Source: JAIBJN01 sp963775505 (GTDB taxonomy: Bacteria; Actinomycetota; Thermoleophilia; Gaiellales; Gaiellaceae). Taken from it: a stretch of 64,000 nucleotides of DNA. This document shows positions 52,259 through 60,203 of the stretch, piece by piece. The notes below the pieces were generated by a model. It did no database searches. It was not told where the DNA came from and saw only the letters and a program-made list of their open reading frames with translations. The first letter of the stretch is position 1; every line of letters begins with the position of its first letter. A program made the translations under genes and the position numbers. Where the stretch lies: the NCBI GenBank assembly GCA_963775505.1, contig CAVZIL010000008.1, forward strand, positions 558,001-622,000, written 5' to 3'.

Positions 52259-53208
52259 CAGGCCGAGCCGCCCATGGCCGCCCGCCGAAGCCGTCCGGTC
52301 AGCCGTCGCGCCCTGCGGAGGAGGACCCGGCTCTCGTAGCCGAGCAGGGGTCGTTCCAGGGCGGCGACCTCTTCCTGGCCGAGGGCGATCCCGGCGGCGG
52401 CGACGTTCTCCTCCAGGTGCTCGAGGGACGAGGTGCCGGGAATCGGGACGGCGGCCGGCGAGCGTCGCAGCACCCAGGCGAGCGCGAGGCCGCTCGGCGT
52501 CGCGTTCCGGGCAGCCGCCGCACGCCCGAGGCGCCCGGCCCGCTGGGCGAGGTAGCCCTTGGCGAGCGGTGCCCAGGCGATGAACGCGATGCCCCGCCGC
52601 TCGCACTCCGCGAGAACGTCGGCCGACGAGCGGTCCGCAAGGCTGAAGCGGTTCTGAACCGAGACGATCTGTGCGACCGAGAGGGCGCGCTCGAGCCCGG
52701 CGAGGCTCACGTTGCAGATGCCGATCCGGCGGATCTTGCCTTCGGCCTGAAGCTCGGCCAGGACGCCGACCGACTCCTCGAGCGGGACGGCCGGATCCAC
52801 CGAGTGGAGCTGGTAGAGCTCGATGCAGTCGACCCGCAGGCGCCGGAGGCTTCCCTCGCAGGCCGCCCTGAGGTGCTCCGGCCGTCCGTCCTTGCTCCAG
52901 CGACCGGGCCCGTGGCGGCGCAGTCCGCCCTTCGTCGCGACGAGGAGGTCCCGGAACGGGTGGAGCGCGTCGGCGACGAGGAGCTCGCACTCGTCGGGCC
53001 CGTACGCGTCCGCGGTGTCGATGAAGTCGACCCCGAGCTCGACGGCCCGCCGCAGGACGCGCAGGGCCTCGCCGCGATCGGGCGGCGGCCCCCAGGTCCC
53101 GGGGCCGGTGAGCTGCATCGTCCCGAAGCCGAGCCGGGCCACTTCCGCTCCCCCGATCTCGATCGTCCCGGCGGCCCGGGCACGAGGCTGTGCGCCCAGG
53201 GCCCTCAA
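52258..53208 (-). CDS. Aldo/keto reductase
   Basis: 316 aa TIM-barrel oxidoreductase. Catalytic tetrad visible: Asp and Tyr in DTADAYGP, Lys in LLVATKGGLR, His in LYQLHSVDP; NADPH-binding part LVPIPGTSS-like (VPIPGTSSLEHLEENV). TTG 53208 is chosen because it overlaps the glycosyltransferase stop (TTGA) and the longer frame upstream is a shadow of that gene. Within the operon it may reduce a nucleotide sugar or an acyl-chain ketone. Confidence 0.88.
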   Translation of the reverse strand: MRALGAQPRARAAGTIEIGGAEVARLGFGTMQLTGPGTWGPPPDRGEALRVLRRAVELGVDFIDTADAYGPDECELLVADALHPFRDLLVATKGGLRRHGPGRWSKDGRPEHLRAACEGSLRRLRVDCIELYQLHSVDPAVPLEESVGVLAELQAEGKIRRIGICNVSLAGLERALSVAQIVSVQNRFSLADRSSADVLAECERRGIAFIAWAPLAKGYLAQRAGRLGRAAAARNATPSGLALAWVLRRSPAAVPIPGTSSLEHLEENVAAAGIALGQEEVAALERPLLGYESRVLLRRARRLTGRLRRAAMGGSA

Positions 53209-54098
53209 CGGAAGCCCCCTGCGGCCTGGCCTCGAAGCGGCGGGCGTCGGAGCGCGTACCGCAGCGCGCTCGCCCCGAGCGTCCACTCGGCCGCGACGAG
53301 GCGCGGGACGTTGCGGAGGAAGGGGTCGCGCAGCTCCGGCGTACGCCTGATGCGCCCGTAGATGGGGAGCAGGCGGACGAGCGCGAAGTAGTGAACCGGC
53401 AGGCGAGAGAGCACACGCTTGTGGAGGCCCTCGCGCTGGACGGGGCCGATCCGGGCCAGGCCGTACGCGAGCCGCCGCTGCTGCCCTCTGAGCGCGGCGA
53501 AGGACGAGCGATCGTGGTCGTGGAACGCCTGGAAGCGCGGATCGAAGACGAGCTCCATTCCGGCCGCGAGCGCGTCGGCGCAGAAGATGCCGTCCTCTCC
53601 GCCGTAGCTCGGGTCCCAGCGGAGCGGGGCGGAACGAGGCACCGCCATGCAGTAGGACGAGACGAAGGCGACCGTCCGGGGGCCGCCCCTGGGCAGGTAG
53701 GGCGTCTCGCTCTGCAGATGCGCGACCCACCCCCAGGGCGTCTTCCCGCGAAAGGTCCGGGCGCAGCCGACGATCGCCCCGGGGAACTCCGCGAGCGCCC
53801 GCCTCAGGCCGGCGCCCCAGCCCTCGCCCGGGACCGCATCCGAGTCGAGAAAGACGACGACGTCACCGGTCGCTTCCTCCCAGCCCCGGTTCCGGGCGGC
53901 GCCGGCGAAGCCGCTGCCGTCGGTCTGGACGACCACGGCACCGTGTCGGGCTGCGAGCTCGGCCGTCCCGTCGGTCGATCCGTCGTCGACGACGATCACC
54001 TCGTCGGCGGGCTCCGCCTGCGCCAACAGGGCGTCCAGCACCCTGCCGAGCGTGCGTTCCGCGTTGTACGCCGGGATGACGACGGTCACTGTGGGCAC
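53205..54098 (-). CDS. Family-2 glycosyltransferase
   Basis: 297 aa. VTVVIPAYNAERTLGRVLDALL start, VIVVDDGSTDGTAEL loop, VVFLDSDAVPGEGW (DXD) and YGGEDGIFCADAL. The C-terminal part (HKRVLSRLPVHYFALVRLLPIYGRIR) may associate with the membrane. GTG 54098 or GTG 54089 (the latter has better Shine-Dalgarno spacing). Lies 44 bases after the sugar transferase and would add the second or a later sugar. Confidence 0.88.
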   Translation of the reverse strand: MPTVTVVIPAYNAERTLGRVLDALLAQAEPADEVIVVDDGSTDGTAELAARHGAVVVQTDGSGFAGAARNRGWEEATGDVVVFLDSDAVPGEGWGAGLRRALAEFPGAIVGCARTFRGKTPWGWVAHLQSETPYLPRGGPRTVAFVSSYCMAVPRSAPLRWDPSYGGEDGIFCADALAAGMELVFDPRFQAFHDHDRSSFAALRGQQRRLAYGLARIGPVQREGLHKRVLSRLPVHYFALVRLLPIYGRIRRTPELRDPFLRNVPRLVAAEWTLGASALRYALRRPPLRGQAAGGFR

Positions 54099-54142
54099 TT
54101 CCGCGAGCGTAGCGGCTGGTGGATCCGGCGCGGCCGGCGACG

Positions 54143-55672
54143 TCAGTTCGACGCGCGCGGGCGGAAGATCGCCGGGAGCGTTCGCAGGATCAGCTTCAGG
54201 TCGTTGAACGCGGACCACGTCGTCACGTAGACGTAGTCGAGCCGGACCATCTCCTCGAACGGGATGTCGTCGCGTCCGAGAACCTGCCACAGGCCGGTGA
54301 TGCCCGGCTTCAGGTTCAGCCGGTTGCGCCGCCAGTCGACGACGTGCCGATCCTCCTCGAGGATGAGCGGTCGCGGGCCGACGAGGCTCATCTCGCCCTT
54401 GACGACGTTCCAGAGCTGCGGCAGCTCGTCGATCGAGTAGCTCCGGAGCCGGGCCCCCACGCGCGTGATCCGCGGGTCGTTCGGAATCTTGAACATGCGC
54501 GGGTCTCCGTCCTCGCTCCGGTGCTTGTTGAGCCCCGCGTAGTCCGACTTCCGCTCCTCGGCGTCGGCCGTCATCGTCCGGAACTTGAGGATCTCGAAGG
54601 TGCGGCCTCCACACCCCATCCTCAGCTGACGGAAGAAGACCGGCCCTCCGGAATCGAGCTTGATGCAGACGGCGACGACGGCGAACACCGGGGCGAGCAG
54701 CGCGAGCCCGACGAGCGAGAGCGTCAGGTCCATCGCGCGCTTGAGGGTGACCGACGAGCGGGAGAGCCGCAGGGGCGGGAGGCCGATCAGCGGCAGGCCC
54801 TCCGCCGTGTGGATCCCCACGTTCGTCCCGATCACCTCGAAGAAGCGCGGCACGAGGTCGATCTGGATGTCGAGGTCCTTGAGCGAGCGGATGAGGTCGA
54901 GCATCTCCTCGTGCGAGTCGTTCGAGAAGGCGACGATCACCCGCTCCACGTCGAGGACCTGCACGAGTCCTGGGAGCTGCTCGGGCCCGCCCAGGAGCGC
55001 GACGTCGTCGAGGCTCGCGGGCCGCTCCTTCGGATGGTCGTCGACGAAGCCGACGAGGTTCAGGCCGTACTCCGGGTGGTGGCGCAGCTTCTTGGCCACG
55101 AGCTGCCCGACCTGGCCCGCGCCGACGATGATCGTGTTCTGGACATACGCGAGGTGCCGGCGCGAGAGGCTCCGGGCCGTCGCGCGCATGCACGTGATGA
55201 ACGCAATGGCGAGGATCCAGAAGCCGAACAGGCGCCAGAACCCGGGGTTCGCGCTCTGCGTGACCGAGGTCAAGGCGAAGAAGAGCCAGGTCCCGACCGT
55301 GACGAGGTGGAGGACCGGGACGAGGTCGTCGGTCGTCGAGTGGTCGGTGCGCTCCTCGTCGAGGTCGTAGAGGCCGTAGAGCTTCGCCACGACGACCCAG
55401 AGCGGAAGGGTCAGGAGGAAGGCCAGGATCTCAGTGCTCGTCCCGAGCCGGTCCACGGGGGCCGGGGCGTCGAAGATGAGCGTCGCGGTCACGAACGCGC
55501 CCACGAGCCCGACGAGATCGGCGAGCACGAGCGCGCGACGGACGAGCCAGCCCCGCCGCATGGGCCGCGACGCTGCCTGGCGTCGTGCGAGGATCTCGAG
55601 AGTGCGCTCGTCGAGCGCCACGGCAATGTCGCCGACAGCCCGCGGCCTGACGGCAGGCTCAACAGCGCTCAT
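54143..55672 (-). CDS. Polyprenyl-phosphate hexose-1-phosphate transferase (initiating enzyme)
   Basis: 509 aa. N-terminal region with four hydrophobic helices (about 43-165), a CoA-binding-like Rossmann domain (TIIVGAGQVGQLVAKKL), one helix (about 291-315), then the bacterial sugar transferase domain: GGPVFFRQLRMG, FKIPNDPRITRVG, LPQLWNVVKGEMSLVGPRP, and LKPGITGLWQV. This WbaP/WcaJ-type enzyme starts repeat-unit assembly on undecaprenyl phosphate. First gene of the minus-strand operon; a perfect palindrome lies 20 bases upstream of its start. Confidence 0.92.
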   Translation of the reverse strand: MSAVEPAVRPRAVGDIAVALDERTLEILARRQAASRPMRRGWLVRRALVLADLVGLVGAFVTATLIFDAPAPVDRLGTSTEILAFLLTLPLWVVVAKLYGLYDLDEERTDHSTTDDLVPVLHLVTVGTWLFFALTSVTQSANPGFWRLFGFWILAIAFITCMRATARSLSRRHLAYVQNTIIVGAGQVGQLVAKKLRHHPEYGLNLVGFVDDHPKERPASLDDVALLGGPEQLPGLVQVLDVERVIVAFSNDSHEEMLDLIRSLKDLDIQIDLVPRFFEVIGTNVGIHTAEGLPLIGLPPLRLSRSSVTLKRAMDLTLSLVGLALLAPVFAVVAVCIKLDSGGPVFFRQLRMGCGGRTFEILKFRTMTADAEERKSDYAGLNKHRSEDGDPRMFKIPNDPRITRVGARLRSYSIDELPQLWNVVKGEMSLVGPRPLILEEDRHVVDWRRNRLNLKPGITGLWQVLGRDDIPFEEMVRLDYVYVTTWSAFNDLKLILRTLPAIFRPRASN

Positions 55673-55691
55673 CTAGCGGGTCACCCCGATT

Positions 55692-55710
55692 TGGTTGTGC
55701 CGCACAACCA
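55692..55710. promoter_or_regulatory. 9-1-9 palindromic operator candidate
   Basis: TGGTTGTGC-C-GCACAACCA, a perfect dyad 20 bases upstream of the initiating sugar-transferase start. Too close to the start to be a terminator of anything upstream. It fits a repressor site for the six-gene operon, or a leader hairpin near its ribosome site. No second copy seen in the window. Confidence 0.5.
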
Positions 55711-55888
55711 GCCGCACCTCCGGCCCCCCTGTGATCGGTATCGCCCGCGACACGTCTCTCCCGAACGTGTCCGGGTTATCCGAAACTACTCGCAGCGAGG
55801 TCATCGGGCAATGAACGAATGGACGGCCTCTCAAGCCGTATTCGCGCCCGGCTGCTGGACTTTCGGCTAGGGCCCGATCCGCCCTGGC

Positions 55889-56293
55889 CTACTTGAAGCG
55901 TGCGAGCTCCCGGTGAGGGCCCTTGCCGGGAGGCGGGCCCACGTCCATTCCGTCGAGCTCGACCCACGCGTGCGCGTCCTTGTCGGCGGGCGTCTGCTGC
56001 AAGCCGATGACGAGCTCGGCCGCGTCCCCCTGCTCCCGGAGCAGGCGGTAGAGGACGAGCGCGTTGACGAGACAGCGTGGCCGCCGGGAGCCGAGCCGGA
56101 GGCTCCGGTCCACGGCGCGCGACAGCCGGGCGGGGGAGAGGGGCTCGTGCCGCGCGCCGGGCCTCCCGAGCCGGGCGACGTACCCCGGGAACTGCTCGCG
56201 CCGGAGGCCGACGAGAATCCGCGGGTAGAGCGACCAGATCCGCAGGGCGAGCCCGACCTTCGCCAGGAGCGACAGCTGGGGCTCAGGGTGCAT
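55889..56293 (-). CDS. Transglutaminase-like (McjB/lasso B2-type) protein
   Basis: 134 aa. The papain-like core is visible: Cys in PRCLVNALVLYRLLREQGD, then LVIGLQQTP, and His in DAHAWVELDG, with Asp following as third member. Same family as the leader peptidase (B2) of lasso-peptide systems, but no B1 (RRE), cyclase or precursor gene is adjacent. Stand-alone copies also occur in polysaccharide loci. Last gene of an operon with an ABC exporter; 4 bases after the permease stop. Could process or amidate an exported product. Confidence 0.75.
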   Translation of the reverse strand: MHPEPQLSLLAKVGLALRIWSLYPRILVGLRREQFPGYVARLGRPGARHEPLSPARLSRAVDRSLRLGSRRPRCLVNALVLYRLLREQGDAAELVIGLQQTPADKDAHAWVELDGMDVGPPPGKGPHRELARFK

Positions 56294-56297
56294 CGGA

Positions 56298-57122
56298 TCA
56301 GTAGAGGCCGAGCGTGCCGCGACGCCGCTCGCGCCGCAGCGCGCCTCGAAAGGCGACCGCGCCGACGGCGAGCGAGACGGCGGCGAGCGGGAGCAGGACG
56401 GCGACGGCCTTGCCGACCCCCTCCCAGCCCGTGCCGCCGAGGAGCGGCTCGCGCATGCCGTCCACGGCGACGGTGATCGGGTTGAACTCGGCGAGGGTCG
56501 CCATCCAGTTCGGCAGGAGGTCGAGCGGGTAGTACGCGCCCGAGAAGAGGACGAGGACGGTCATGCCGAGGCCGACGGCGCCGGAGCCGCGGCGGAAGGT
56601 CAGCGTCGCGCCGGCCGCGGCGATTCCGAGCCCCCAGACGAAGGGGATGAACACGACCAGCACGACGAGCGCCGGCAGGACGCCGTTCGCATGGAAGTCC
56701 AGCCCGAACGCGAGCGCGATGACCACCAGGAACACGGCCGTGCGGAGCGGGACGTAGATGAGGTCGTAGAAGACGGCGCCCAGCTGCACGGTCGCCGGGC
56801 TCGTCGGCGTCATCAGGAGCGACTCGAGCGTACCGGCGAGCTGCTCCTGCTGGATTCCGGCCGAGACCCGGCCGAGCGCGAGCGTCAGGAACGCGGAGAT
56901 GGCGATCCCGACCGCCGCGAACGCCAGGTAGGTCGTCGGCTCGCCCCCGAAGGTCGGCAGCTTCGTCGGGTCGACCATGAGGCCGATGAAATAGAAGATG
57001 AACGCCTGGAACGCGAGGCCGATCCAGTCGGTGATGAACGGGAGGCGGTAGCTCCAGGCGACGAGGAAGTCGCGGCGGACGAACGCAGGCAGCTTGCGGA
57101 GCTCGCCGGCGAAGGCGCTCAC
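56298..57122 (-). CDS. ABC-2 type transporter permease
   Basis: 274 aa with six hydrophobic helices and an ABC-2 arrangement (RRDFLVAWSYRLPF at the N-terminus; EQLAGTLESLLMTPTSP before helix 3; LFSGAYYPLDLLP). Works with the ATPase encoded upstream to export a polysaccharide, lipid or peptide. GTG 57122. The 130-base gap to the ATPase carries two strong hairpins, unusual inside an operon. Confidence 0.87.
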   Translation of the reverse strand: MSAFAGELRKLPAFVRRDFLVAWSYRLPFITDWIGLAFQAFIFYFIGLMVDPTKLPTFGGEPTTYLAFAAVGIAISAFLTLALGRVSAGIQQEQLAGTLESLLMTPTSPATVQLGAVFYDLIYVPLRTAVFLVVIALAFGLDFHANGVLPALVVLVVFIPFVWGLGIAAAGATLTFRRGSGAVGLGMTVLVLFSGAYYPLDLLPNWMATLAEFNPITVAVDGMREPLLGGTGWEGVGKAVAVLLPLAAVSLAVGAVAFRGALRRERRRGTLGLY

Positions 57123-57155
57123 GGGCCACCCGGCCTGTGAGCGTGGGGAGGGTGT

Positions 57156-57181
57156 GTGAGGGAACCGGGAGGTTCCCTCAC
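57156..57181. repeat. Intraoperon hairpin 1
   Basis: GTGAGGGAACC-GGGA-GGTTCCCTCAC, a perfect 11-bp stem. Its arm is similar to that of hairpin 2 (GTGGGGGAAAC), so the two look like diverged copies whose stems changed in step. Confidence 0.6.
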
Positions 57182-57200
57182 TGCATCGAAGAAGGGGGCT

Positions 57201-57227
57201 CGTGGGGGAAACATGGTTTCCCCCACG
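57201..57227. repeat. Intraoperon hairpin 2, possible third member of the dispersed repeat
   Basis: CGTGGGGGAAAC-ATG-GTTTCCCCCACG, a perfect 12-bp stem. On the minus strand it is preceded by CTCAGTCC and followed by AGCCCCC, echoing CTCAGTCG and GCTCCC that flank the hairpins of the repeat copies at 28411 and 63694. Confidence 0.55.
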
Positions 57228-57252
57228 GGACTGAGCCGAAGGCGAAGGACGG

Positions 57253-58260
57253 TCATGTTTCTCCCCCGGCGAGGTTCAGGTAGGCGTTCTCGATCTCCGA
57301 GACCTCCTCGCGACAGCCGAGAATCTCGATGCCGCCCGACGTCAGGGCCGCCAGCGCGTTCCCGAGCATCACGTCTTCTCCCAGGTGCAGCACGTAGTCC
57401 TCCGGATCGCCGTCGTCCGCTTCCGCGATCGTCGTCCCGTTCCCGACCGCCGCTCTGAGGAGCGGCTCCAGGTCGGCGCCGGTCGCACGACCGTTGCGGA
57501 GGCGAAGGACGTAGCGCCGCGGTGCCGCGACCGCGATGAGCTGGGAGACCGTGCCCTGGAACGCCACGTGCCCTTCTCGCAGGAGCGTGACGCGGTCGCA
57601 GAAGCCACGGATCTCCTCGATTCGCTGCGTCGCCCAGACGACCGCGGCCCCCTCGTCGGCGAGACGCCGGACGAGCTCGCGCATCCGCGCCGCCGCCTCC
57701 GGATCGAGGTCGTGCGTCGCCTCGTCGACCAGGAGGACGCTCGGCTGCGTCAGGAGCGCGCGCGCGATCGAGAGGCGCTTCTGCATGCCGTGCGAGTAGA
57801 AGCCCGAGCGCAGGCGCGCGGCGTCGGCGAGGTCGACGAGCTCGAGCAGCTCCCACGCGCGGGCGCGGGCCTGCCGCTTCGACATGCCGTGGAGGCGCCC
57901 GAAGAAGATGAGGTTCTCGAGGCCCGAGATGCGCAGGTAGAGCGAACGATCGCCGGACGGCACCAGGCCCATCTGCGCCCGCAGGTCGCGGGGGCAGTCC
58001 CACGTGTCGACCCCGAGCACGCGCGCCGTGCCCGTATCCGGCTTGACGAGCCCTGTCAGGACGCGGACGAGCGTCGTCTTGCCGGCGCCGTTCGGGCCGA
58101 GGAGCGCCTCGACCCTGCCGGAGTCGACGGCGAGGGAGACGCCGTCGAGCGCCACCCGCTCGCCGAAGCGGCGCGAGACCGCGTCCGCCTCGACGACCGG
58201 CGCCGCCGGTGGCGCCGGGACGACCTCGTCGCCCGGCGGCCTATGCCGCAATCCGAGCAC
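57253..58260 (-). CDS. ABC transporter ATPase (ABC-2 type export)
   Basis: 335 aa. Walker A GPNGAGKTT, Q-loop near MGLVPSGDRSLY, a variant signature YSHGMQKRL in place of LSGGQ, Walker B LLVDEATHDLD, and a switch region VVWATQRIEE where the usual H-loop His is Gln. A C-terminal domain of about 90 residues follows (RRYVLRLRNGRA ... SEIENAYLNL). Pairs with the permease at 56298. GTG 58260; the first 20 residues are proline-rich and may not be translated. Substrate unknown. Confidence 0.87.
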   Translation of the reverse strand: MLGLRHRPPGDEVVPAPPAAPVVEADAVSRRFGERVALDGVSLAVDSGRVEALLGPNGAGKTTLVRVLTGLVKPDTGTARVLGVDTWDCPRDLRAQMGLVPSGDRSLYLRISGLENLIFFGRLHGMSKRQARARAWELLELVDLADAARLRSGFYSHGMQKRLSIARALLTQPSVLLVDEATHDLDPEAAARMRELVRRLADEGAAVVWATQRIEEIRGFCDRVTLLREGHVAFQGTVSQLIAVAAPRRYVLRLRNGRATGADLEPLLRAAVGNGTTIAEADDGDPEDYVLHLGEDVMLGNALAALTSGGIEILGCREEVSEIENAYLNLAGGET

Positions 58261-58304
58261 GTAAAAAAGTGTGCGGGCTGATCGATCTCTCGTCCACCGT
58301 ACCT

Positions 58305-59015
58305 CTATATCTCGACGACGAGACCGTCGTGCGCCACGGCCACGCCGTCGGGCGCCGGAAGCTCGACCGGACGGTGCGTCAGCAGGACCGGCCCGTCGGC
58401 CGCGGCGAGCGCCTCCTCAGCGGACAGGTGCCCTCGCGGAAGCCCGTCGGCGGCGGGGTCGCCGAGCGTCGCCTCGCAGAGAAAGAGGTCGGCGCCGCGC
58501 GCGAGCTCGGCGAGCTCCTCCGTGGGGGCCGAGTCGCCGGAGTACGCGAGCGTCCGTCCTCCGTCGCTCACCCGGAACCCGTACGCCGTGACCTGGTAGT
58601 GGGGGAGCGTGCACGCCTCCACCTCGAACCCCGCGGTCCTGAAGGGCACGCCGGGCTCGAACTCGCGCATCTGGAACGCGTGCTCGAACATGGAGTCGTT
58701 CCCCCAGTTGGAGGCGAACTGGTCGAGCTGGTCCCGTCCGCCGGGCGGGAGCCAGAGGGCGCACTCGATCCGGTGCTCCTGCGGGCCGTAGGCGTTGAGC
58801 CACGCCCAGGGGACGAGGTCGCCCCAGTGGTCGAGGTGGAAGTGAGTGATGGCGATCGAGCGCGGGTAGAGCTCGAGCTCGCGGAGGCGGCCGAGGACGC
58901 CGGGTCCGCAGTCGAGGAGGAGCGCGCCCTCGCCCTGCACGAGGTAGCCGGATTGGGCGCTGCCGGGGTTCGGCCAGGCGGGGGACGACCCGATGACGGT
59001 CAGGCGCACGTCCAT
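58305..59015 (-). CDS. MBL-fold (RNase Z/PhnP-like) metal-dependent hydrolase
   Basis: 236 aa. Metal site THFHLDHWGDL, His in CTLPHYQVTAYGF, Asp in AYSGDSAP and final His in VLLTHRP. Shape and length match small beta-lactamase-fold phosphodiesterases or lactonases. ATG 59015 preferred over the frame opening at 59060. Its start lies 13 bases from the divergent B12-subunit start. Confidence 0.82.
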   Translation of the reverse strand: MDVRLTVIGSSPAWPNPGSAQSGYLVQGEGALLLDCGPGVLGRLRELELYPRSIAITHFHLDHWGDLVPWAWLNAYGPQEHRIECALWLPPGGRDQLDQFASNWGNDSMFEHAFQMREFEPGVPFRTAGFEVEACTLPHYQVTAYGFRVSDGGRTLAYSGDSAPTEELAELARGADLFLCEATLGDPAADGLPRGHLSAEEALAAADGPVLLTHRPVELPAPDGVAVAHDGLVVEI

Positions 59016-59029
59016 ATACTGGCGCACGA
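59015..59029 (+). promoter_or_regulatory. Shared minimal divergent promoter, leaderless start likely
   Basis: Start codons of the MBL gene (minus) and the B12 subunit (plus) are 13 bases apart. TATACT at 59015-59020 is a good -10 box that would start plus-strand RNA at about the ATG itself. There is no room for a Shine-Dalgarno sequence. Confidence 0.5.
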
Positions 59030-59430
59030 TGGCCAGGAAGATCCGGGTCGTGATCGCCAAGCCGGGGCTCGACGGTCACGACAGGGGCGCCAAGATCATC
59101 GCGCGGGCCTTGCGGGACGCCGGCATGGAGGTCATCTACACCGGCCTGCACCAGACGCCCGAGCAGATCGTCGAGACGGCCATTCAGGAGGATGCGGACG
59201 CCGTCGGCATCTCCATCCTCTCCGGCGCGCACATGACGCTGGTGCCGCGGATCCTCACCGGCCTCCGGGAAAACGGCGTCGAGGACGTGCTCGTGGTCGT
59301 CGGCGGGACGATCCCACGCGAGGACGTGGTCGCGCTCAAGGAGCAGGGCGTCGCCGAGATCTTCACCCCTGGCGCGCCGGTCTCCGAGATCGTCGACTTC
59401 CTGCGGGCGAACGTCCCTGTGGGAGCGTAA
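59029..59430 (+). CDS. B12-binding small subunit of acyl-CoA mutase
   Basis: 133 aa cobalamin-binding Rossmann domain. Signature DGHDRGAK (DXHXXG: His ligates cobalt), SILSGAHMTLVP and VGGTIPREDV. As a stand-alone subunit it should pair with the catalytic subunit encoded at 13008, 44 kb away. Its stop overlaps the enoyl-CoA hydratase start (TAATG), so those two are coupled. Cofactor comes from the adenosyltransferase at 168. Confidence 0.93.
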   Translation: MARKIRVVIAKPGLDGHDRGAKIIARALRDAGMEVIYTGLHQTPEQIVETAIQEDADAVGISILSGAHMTLVPRILTGLRENGVEDVLVVVGGTIPREDVVALKEQGVAEIFTPGAPVSEIVDFLRANVPVGA

Positions 59431-60203
59431 TGGCGATCGACGTCGAGCGGATCGACGGCACCGCCGTGGTCGCGGTGAACCGGCCGGAGGCGCTGAACGC
59501 GCTCGACCTCGAGCACGCCGAGACGCTCCGGGACACGCTCGCCGAGCTCGCGGCGGACGAGTCGGCACGGGTCGTCGTCCTCACGGGCGCCGGCGAGAAG
59601 GCCTTCATCGCCGGCGCCGACATCAAGTACATGCAGAGCCTCGGCGTCCTCGAGGCGCGCCGGTGGGGAGAGCTCGGCCACGCGTGCGGGAACCTGCTCG
59701 AGACGATGCCGAAGCCGACGATCGCGGCGATCAACGGCTACGCGCTCGGCGGGGGCTGCGAGCTCGCCCTGGCCTGCGACCTGCGTCTTGCCTCCTCCAA
59801 CGCCCGCATCGGTCAGCCCGAGATCGATCTCGGCATCCTGCCGGGCTGGGGCGGCTCCGTCCGTCTCGCCCGCACGACGACGCTCGGCTTCGCCAAGGCG
59901 CTCATCCTCACCGGGCGGCCGGTGGACGCGGCCGAGGCGCTCGAGCACGGCCTCGTCAATGCCGTCTTCGAGCCGGACGAGCTGCGCGAGAAGACGCTCG
60001 AGCTCTGCCGGGGGCTGGAGGCCAAGAGCCCGGTCGCGCTCGCCTATGCGAAGGAGGCGGTGAACCTCGCCCTCCAGGGCCCGCACCGGGCGAACCTCGA
60101 GAGCGAGGTGCGCCTGTTCGCCATGCTCTTCGCGAGCGAGGACCAGAAAGAGGGCATGGCCGCGTTCACCGAAAAGCGCCCGCCGGATTTCACCGGCCGC
60201 TAG
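59430..60203 (+). CDS. Enoyl-CoA hydratase/isomerase
   Basis: 257 aa crotonase. Oxyanion-hole segments AFIAGADIK and NGYALGGGCELALACD; both catalytic Glu positions are present (CELA and QPEIDLG). ATG 59430 in TAATG. Coupling with the B12 mutase subunit suggests a shared fatty or branched-chain acyl-CoA route. Exact substrate unknown. The longer in-frame opening from 58209 is not coding. Confidence 0.92.
   Translation: MAIDVERIDGTAVVAVNRPEALNALDLEHAETLRDTLAELAADESARVVVLTGAGEKAFIAGADIKYMQSLGVLEARRWGELGHACGNLLETMPKPTIAAINGYALGGGCELALACDLRLASSNARIGQPEIDLGILPGWGGSVRLARTTTLGFAKALILTGRPVDAAEALEHGLVNAVFEPDELREKTLELCRGLEAKSPVALAYAKEAVNLALQGPHRANLESEVRLFAMLFASEDQKEGMAAFTEKRPPDFTGR

Noticed and set aside
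54119..55870. 583-codon plus-strand frame
   Set aside because: Antisense shadow of the sugar-transferase gene.
55673..55967. Possible lasso-peptide precursor next to the McjB-like gene
   Set aside because: No short frame shows a Gly/Ala/Ser/Cys-1 core with an Asp or Glu at position 7-9 and a Thr at leader position -2.
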